Under the pieces are notes generated by a model that made no database searches, was not told where the DNA came from, and saw nothing but the letters and a program-made list of their open reading frames with translations. This document shows, piece by piece, positions 60,701 to 64,000 of a DNA stretch of 64,000 bases. A program made the translations under genes and the position numbers. Source of the stretch: Colletes latitarsis (lineage: Eukaryota; Arthropoda; Insecta; Hymenoptera; Colletidae); the NCBI RefSeq assembly GCF_051014445.1, contig NC_135134.1:7903672-7967671 (forward strand). The letters are read 5' to 3'. Numbering within the stretch: the stretch's first letter is position 1; each line of letters begins with the position of its first letter.

Positions 60701-60910
60701 AGCGCTAACAACACATTCCTAGAATTTGCTCCAAAACTCGAGAATTTCAGGGAAGCTAGCTTGAAAAAACACGTAAATAGCCGCGGTATACTAATCTGAA
60801 CGATGGAAAATTTCCATGTCAGCACAACCATCTAGAATTACGCGAATTCAATATAGATACGGGCACCGCGGCCGAGTTTCTGCGTCTCGGACTCATGCGA
60901 TATGTAAACA

Positions 60911-60915
60911 CTCAT
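60911..60915. repeat. 5-bp target duplication, right of LTR-like insertion 2
   Basis: CTCAT matches 59019-59023 and is followed by the satellite text ACTTGTTGGCCAGATCC. Confidence 0.82.
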
Positions 60916-63900
60916 ACTTGTTGGCCAGATCCTTGGATTTTTCTGGATTGGATCACGTAGTAACGTGGTACCACACTGAAGCAGTTAATTAAACCTGGAT
61001 ACGGCCAATATTTGAGAGGATAACGCATGTTAGGTCTGGGTTAGGTCTAGTATTTGCCCTCGTCAGGCTCTTACTTTCGCATATTTCTCACACCTCATGG
61101 CTAGATCCTGGGCTTTTTCTGGATTGGATCAAGTAGTAATGTGGTACCACACTGAAGCAGACCATTGAACCTGGTTTCAATTATTCTTTTAGAGGATAAC
61201 ACATGTTAGGACTAGGTTAGTTCTGGGATTTGCCTTCATCAGAGTCATACTTTCGCAGTTTTAACATACATGTTGTCCTGATCGATGGTTTTTTCTGCTT
61301 TGGATAACGTAGCAAAATGGTACCACACTGAAACAGTCAACTAAAACTGGCTTCGATCAATATTCTAGAGGATAACGCAAGTTAGGTCTGGGATAGGTCT
61401 GGGATTTGCCCTCATCAGGGTCATAGTTTCGGGTTTTTCACATACTTGTAGAACAGATCCAGGGTTTTTTCTGGTTTGGATCACGTAGTAATGTGGTACC
61501 ACACTGAAACAGTCCATTAAACCTGGTTTCGATCAATATTCTAGAGAATAACGCCTGTTAGGTCTGGGATAGCTCTGGGATTTGCCCTCACCAGGCTCAT
61601 AGTTTCGCGTTTTTCACATACTTGTAGAACAGATCCTGGCCTTTTTCTGGTTTGGATCCCGTAGTAATGTGGTACCACACTGAAACAGTCCATTAAACCT
61701 GGTTTCGATGAATATTTTAGAGGATAACGCATGTTATGTCTAGGTTAGGCATGGGATTTGCCCTCATCACACACATACTTTCGCATTCTTCACATACATG
61801 TAGAACGGATCCTGGGTTTTTTCTGGTTTGGATCACGTAGTAATGTGGTACCACACTGAAAAAGTCCATTAAACCTGGTCTTGATAAATATTTTAGAGGA
61901 TAACGCATTTTAGGTCTGGGATAGGTCTGAGATTTGCCCTCATCAGGCTCATAGTTTCGCGTTTTTCACATACTTGTTGAACAGATCCTGGGTTATTCTG
62001 GTTTGGATCACGTAGTAATGTGGTACCACACTGAAACAGTCCATTAAACCTAGTTTCGATCAATATTTTAGAGGATAACGCATGTTAGGTCTAGATAAGG
62101 CCTGGGATTTGCCCTCATCAGGGTCATACTTTCGCATATCTCTTATACTTGTTGGCCAGATCCTGGGCTTTTTCTGGTTTGGATCATGTACTAATGTGGT
62201 ACCACACTGAAACAGTCCATTAAACTTGGTTTGGATCATTATTTTAGAGAATAACTCATGTTAGGTCTGGGTTAGGTCCAGGATTTGCCCCCAGCAGGCA
62301 CATACTTTCGCATATTTCTCATACTTGACGGCAAGATCCTGGGCTTTTTCTGGATTGGATCACGCAGTAATGTGGTACCACACTGAAACAGTCCATTAAA
62401 CCTGGTTTCGATCAATATTCTAGAGAATAACGCATGTTAGGTCTTGGTTAGGTCTGGGATTTGCTCTCATCAGGCACGTACTTTCGCATATTTCTCGTAT
62501 TTGATGGCCAGATCCTGGGTTTTTTCTGGTCTGGATCACGTAGCAATGTGGTACCACACTGAAACATTCAATTAAATCTGGTCTTGATAAATATTTTAGA
62601 GGATAACGCATGTTAGGTCTGGGTTAGGTCTAGGATTTGCCCTCATCTGGCTCATACCTTCGCATTTTTCTCATACTTGATGGCCAGATTCTGGGTTTTT
62701 TCTGGTTTGGATCACGTAGTAATGTGGTACCACACTGAAACACGTAATTAAAGCTAGATACGACCAATATTTTAGAGGATACACCATGTTAGGTCTAGGT
62801 TAGGTCCGGGGATTTGCTCTCATCAGGCTCATACTTTCGCATATTTCTCATACTTGTTGGCGTGATCCTGGGCTTTTTCTGGTTCGGATCATGTAGTAAT
62901 GTGGTACCACACTGAAACAGTCGACTAAACCTGGTCTCGACCAATATTTTAGAGGATAACGCAAGTTGGGTATGGGATAGGTCTGAGATTTGCCCTTATC
63001 TGGCTCATACTTTCGCATTCTTCACATACTTGTTGAACAGATCCTGGGTTTTTTCTGGTTTGGATCACGTAGTAATGTGGTACCACACTGAAACACTTAA
63101 TTAAAGCTAGATACGACCAATATTTTAGAGGATACACCATGTTAGGTCTAGGTTAGGTCTGGGGATTTACTCTCATCAGACCCATACTTTCGCATATTTC
63201 TCACACTTGTTGGCGTGATCCTGGGCTTTTTCTGGTTCGGATCACATAGTAATGTGGTACCACACTGAAACAGTCGACTAAACCTGGTCTTGACCAATAT
63301 TTTAGAGGATAACGCAAGTTGGGTCTGGGATAGGTCTGGGATTTGCCCCCATCAGACCCATACTTTCGCATTCATCACATACTTGTTCAACAGATCCTGG
63401 GTTATTTCTGGTTTGGATTAGGTAGTAATGTGGTACCACACTGAAACAGTCGATTAATCCTGGTGTCGATCAATATTTTAGAGGATAACGCATGTTAGGT
63501 CTGGGATAGGTCTGGGATCTGCACTCGTCAGACTCATACCTTCGCATATTTCACATACTTGTTGAACAGATCCTGGGTTATTTCTGGTTTGGATCAGGTA
63601 GTAATGTGGTACCACACTGAAACAGTAGATTAAACCTGGTCACGATCAACATTTTAGAGGATACACCATGTTAGGTCTAGGTTAGGTCTGGGGATTTGCT
63701 CTCATCAGGCTCATACTTTCGCATATTTCTCACACTTGTTGGCGTGATCCTGGGCTTTTTCTGGTTCGGATCACGTAGTAATGTGGTACCACACTGAAAC
63801 AGTCGACTAAACCTGGTCTCGACCAATATTTTAGAGGATAACGCAAGTTGGGTCTGGGATAGGTCTGGGGATTTGCTCTCATCAGACCCATACTTTCGCA

Positions 63901-64000
63901 TTCATCACATACTTGTTGAACAGGTCCTGGGTTATTTCTGGTTTGGATCACGTAGTAAAGTGGTACCACTCTGAAACAGTCGCTTAATCCTGGTCATGAA
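60916..64000. repeat. Satellite array, family B, segment 3, running off the window
   Basis: About 17-18 monomers. A two- or three-unit repeat is visible at the right end. Units with CACCATGTTAGGTCTAGG and TTGGCGTGATCCTGGGC recur near 62785, 63135 and 63665, alternating with a unit containing GCAAGTTGGGT. No gene is seen and the array continues past 64000. Confidence 0.96.

Larger units (their letters stand above)
59024..60910 (-). mobile_element. Probable solo LTR, insertion 2 (1887 bp)
   Basis: A non-satellite block begins TGTTAAAG and ends ATGTAAACA. The ends are TGTT...AACA with a 5-bp CTCAT target duplication, as expected for an LTR of a Ty3/gypsy- or BEL-like element. No direct repeat of the two ends is visible inside, which favours one LTR over a complete small element. 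The minus orientation is weakly favoured because AATAAA (59109-59114, minus) then lies about 85 bp before the 3' end. A plus-strand AATAAA also exists at 59100-59105. The left tip can fold (GTTAAAGT with ACTTTAAC). Composition is mixed, with a GC-rich stretch at about 60480-60660. Plus frames at 59196-59585, 59576-59854 and others show no known domain and are not called genes. Confidence 0.62.

Noticed and set aside
1..64000. CRISPR array
   Set aside because: The repeat period is 176 bp with no alternation of constant short repeats and unique spacers, and the genome is eukaryotic.

Overview
The window looks like heterochromatin from an insect genome, with no host protein gene, tRNA or rRNA visible. 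About 50 kb is a tandem satellite with a monomer of about 176-177 bp. It is interrupted by three copies of one GC-rich non-LTR retrotransposon of the R1 clade and by two LTR-like insertions that look like solo LTRs. The insect assignment rests on the R1-clade element, with its UAAUG junction between ORF1 and ORF2 and three CCHC knuckles in ORF1, and on TTAGG-like motifs in the satellite. A hymenopteran is plausible but cannot be proven from this sequence.

Layout: 1-10871 satellite family A; 10872-16839 full-length retrotransposon copy 1 (minus strand, 5.97 kb); 16840-22747 satellite A; 22748-25619 5'-truncated copy 2 (minus); 25620-29111 satellite A; 29112-30375 LTR-like insertion 1 (TGTTACG...CGTAACA, 4-bp target duplication) carrying an array of small covarying hairpins; 30376-about 31560 satellite A; then a switch to satellite family B, which runs to the end apart from 5'-truncated copy 3 (52994-55137, minus) and LTR-like insertion 2 (59024-60910, TGTT...AACA, 5-bp target duplication).

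The retrotransposon is the only coding system. Copy 1 has an intact 1054-codon ORF2 (AP-like endonuclease, reverse transcriptase, C-terminal CCHC). Its ORF1 is broken by one in-frame TAG and a one-base shortfall in a C run. ORF1 and ORF2 meet in a UAAUG stop/start. All three copies have the same orientation and perfect 15-17 bp target duplications. The inferred first-strand nick lies at T^G, and copies 2 and 3 share the target CTCATACTTG, at two different places in the monomer. Uninterrupted paralogous sites for all three insertions lie in the same window, so each insertion is younger than the local satellite duplication. The most interesting reading is a satellite-targeting R1-clade lineage.

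The satellite has higher-order structure: a 3875-bp (22-monomer) near-identical tandem duplication at 39.4-47.2 kb, an 880-bp (5-monomer) repeat at 32.2-33.9 kb, and 5-6-monomer blocks in family A at 4.2-9.7 kb. Most monomers carry the perfect 12-bp dyad TGTGGTACCACA or a one-base variant. Open frames inside the satellite come from the 177-bp (59-codon) periodicity and are not genes.
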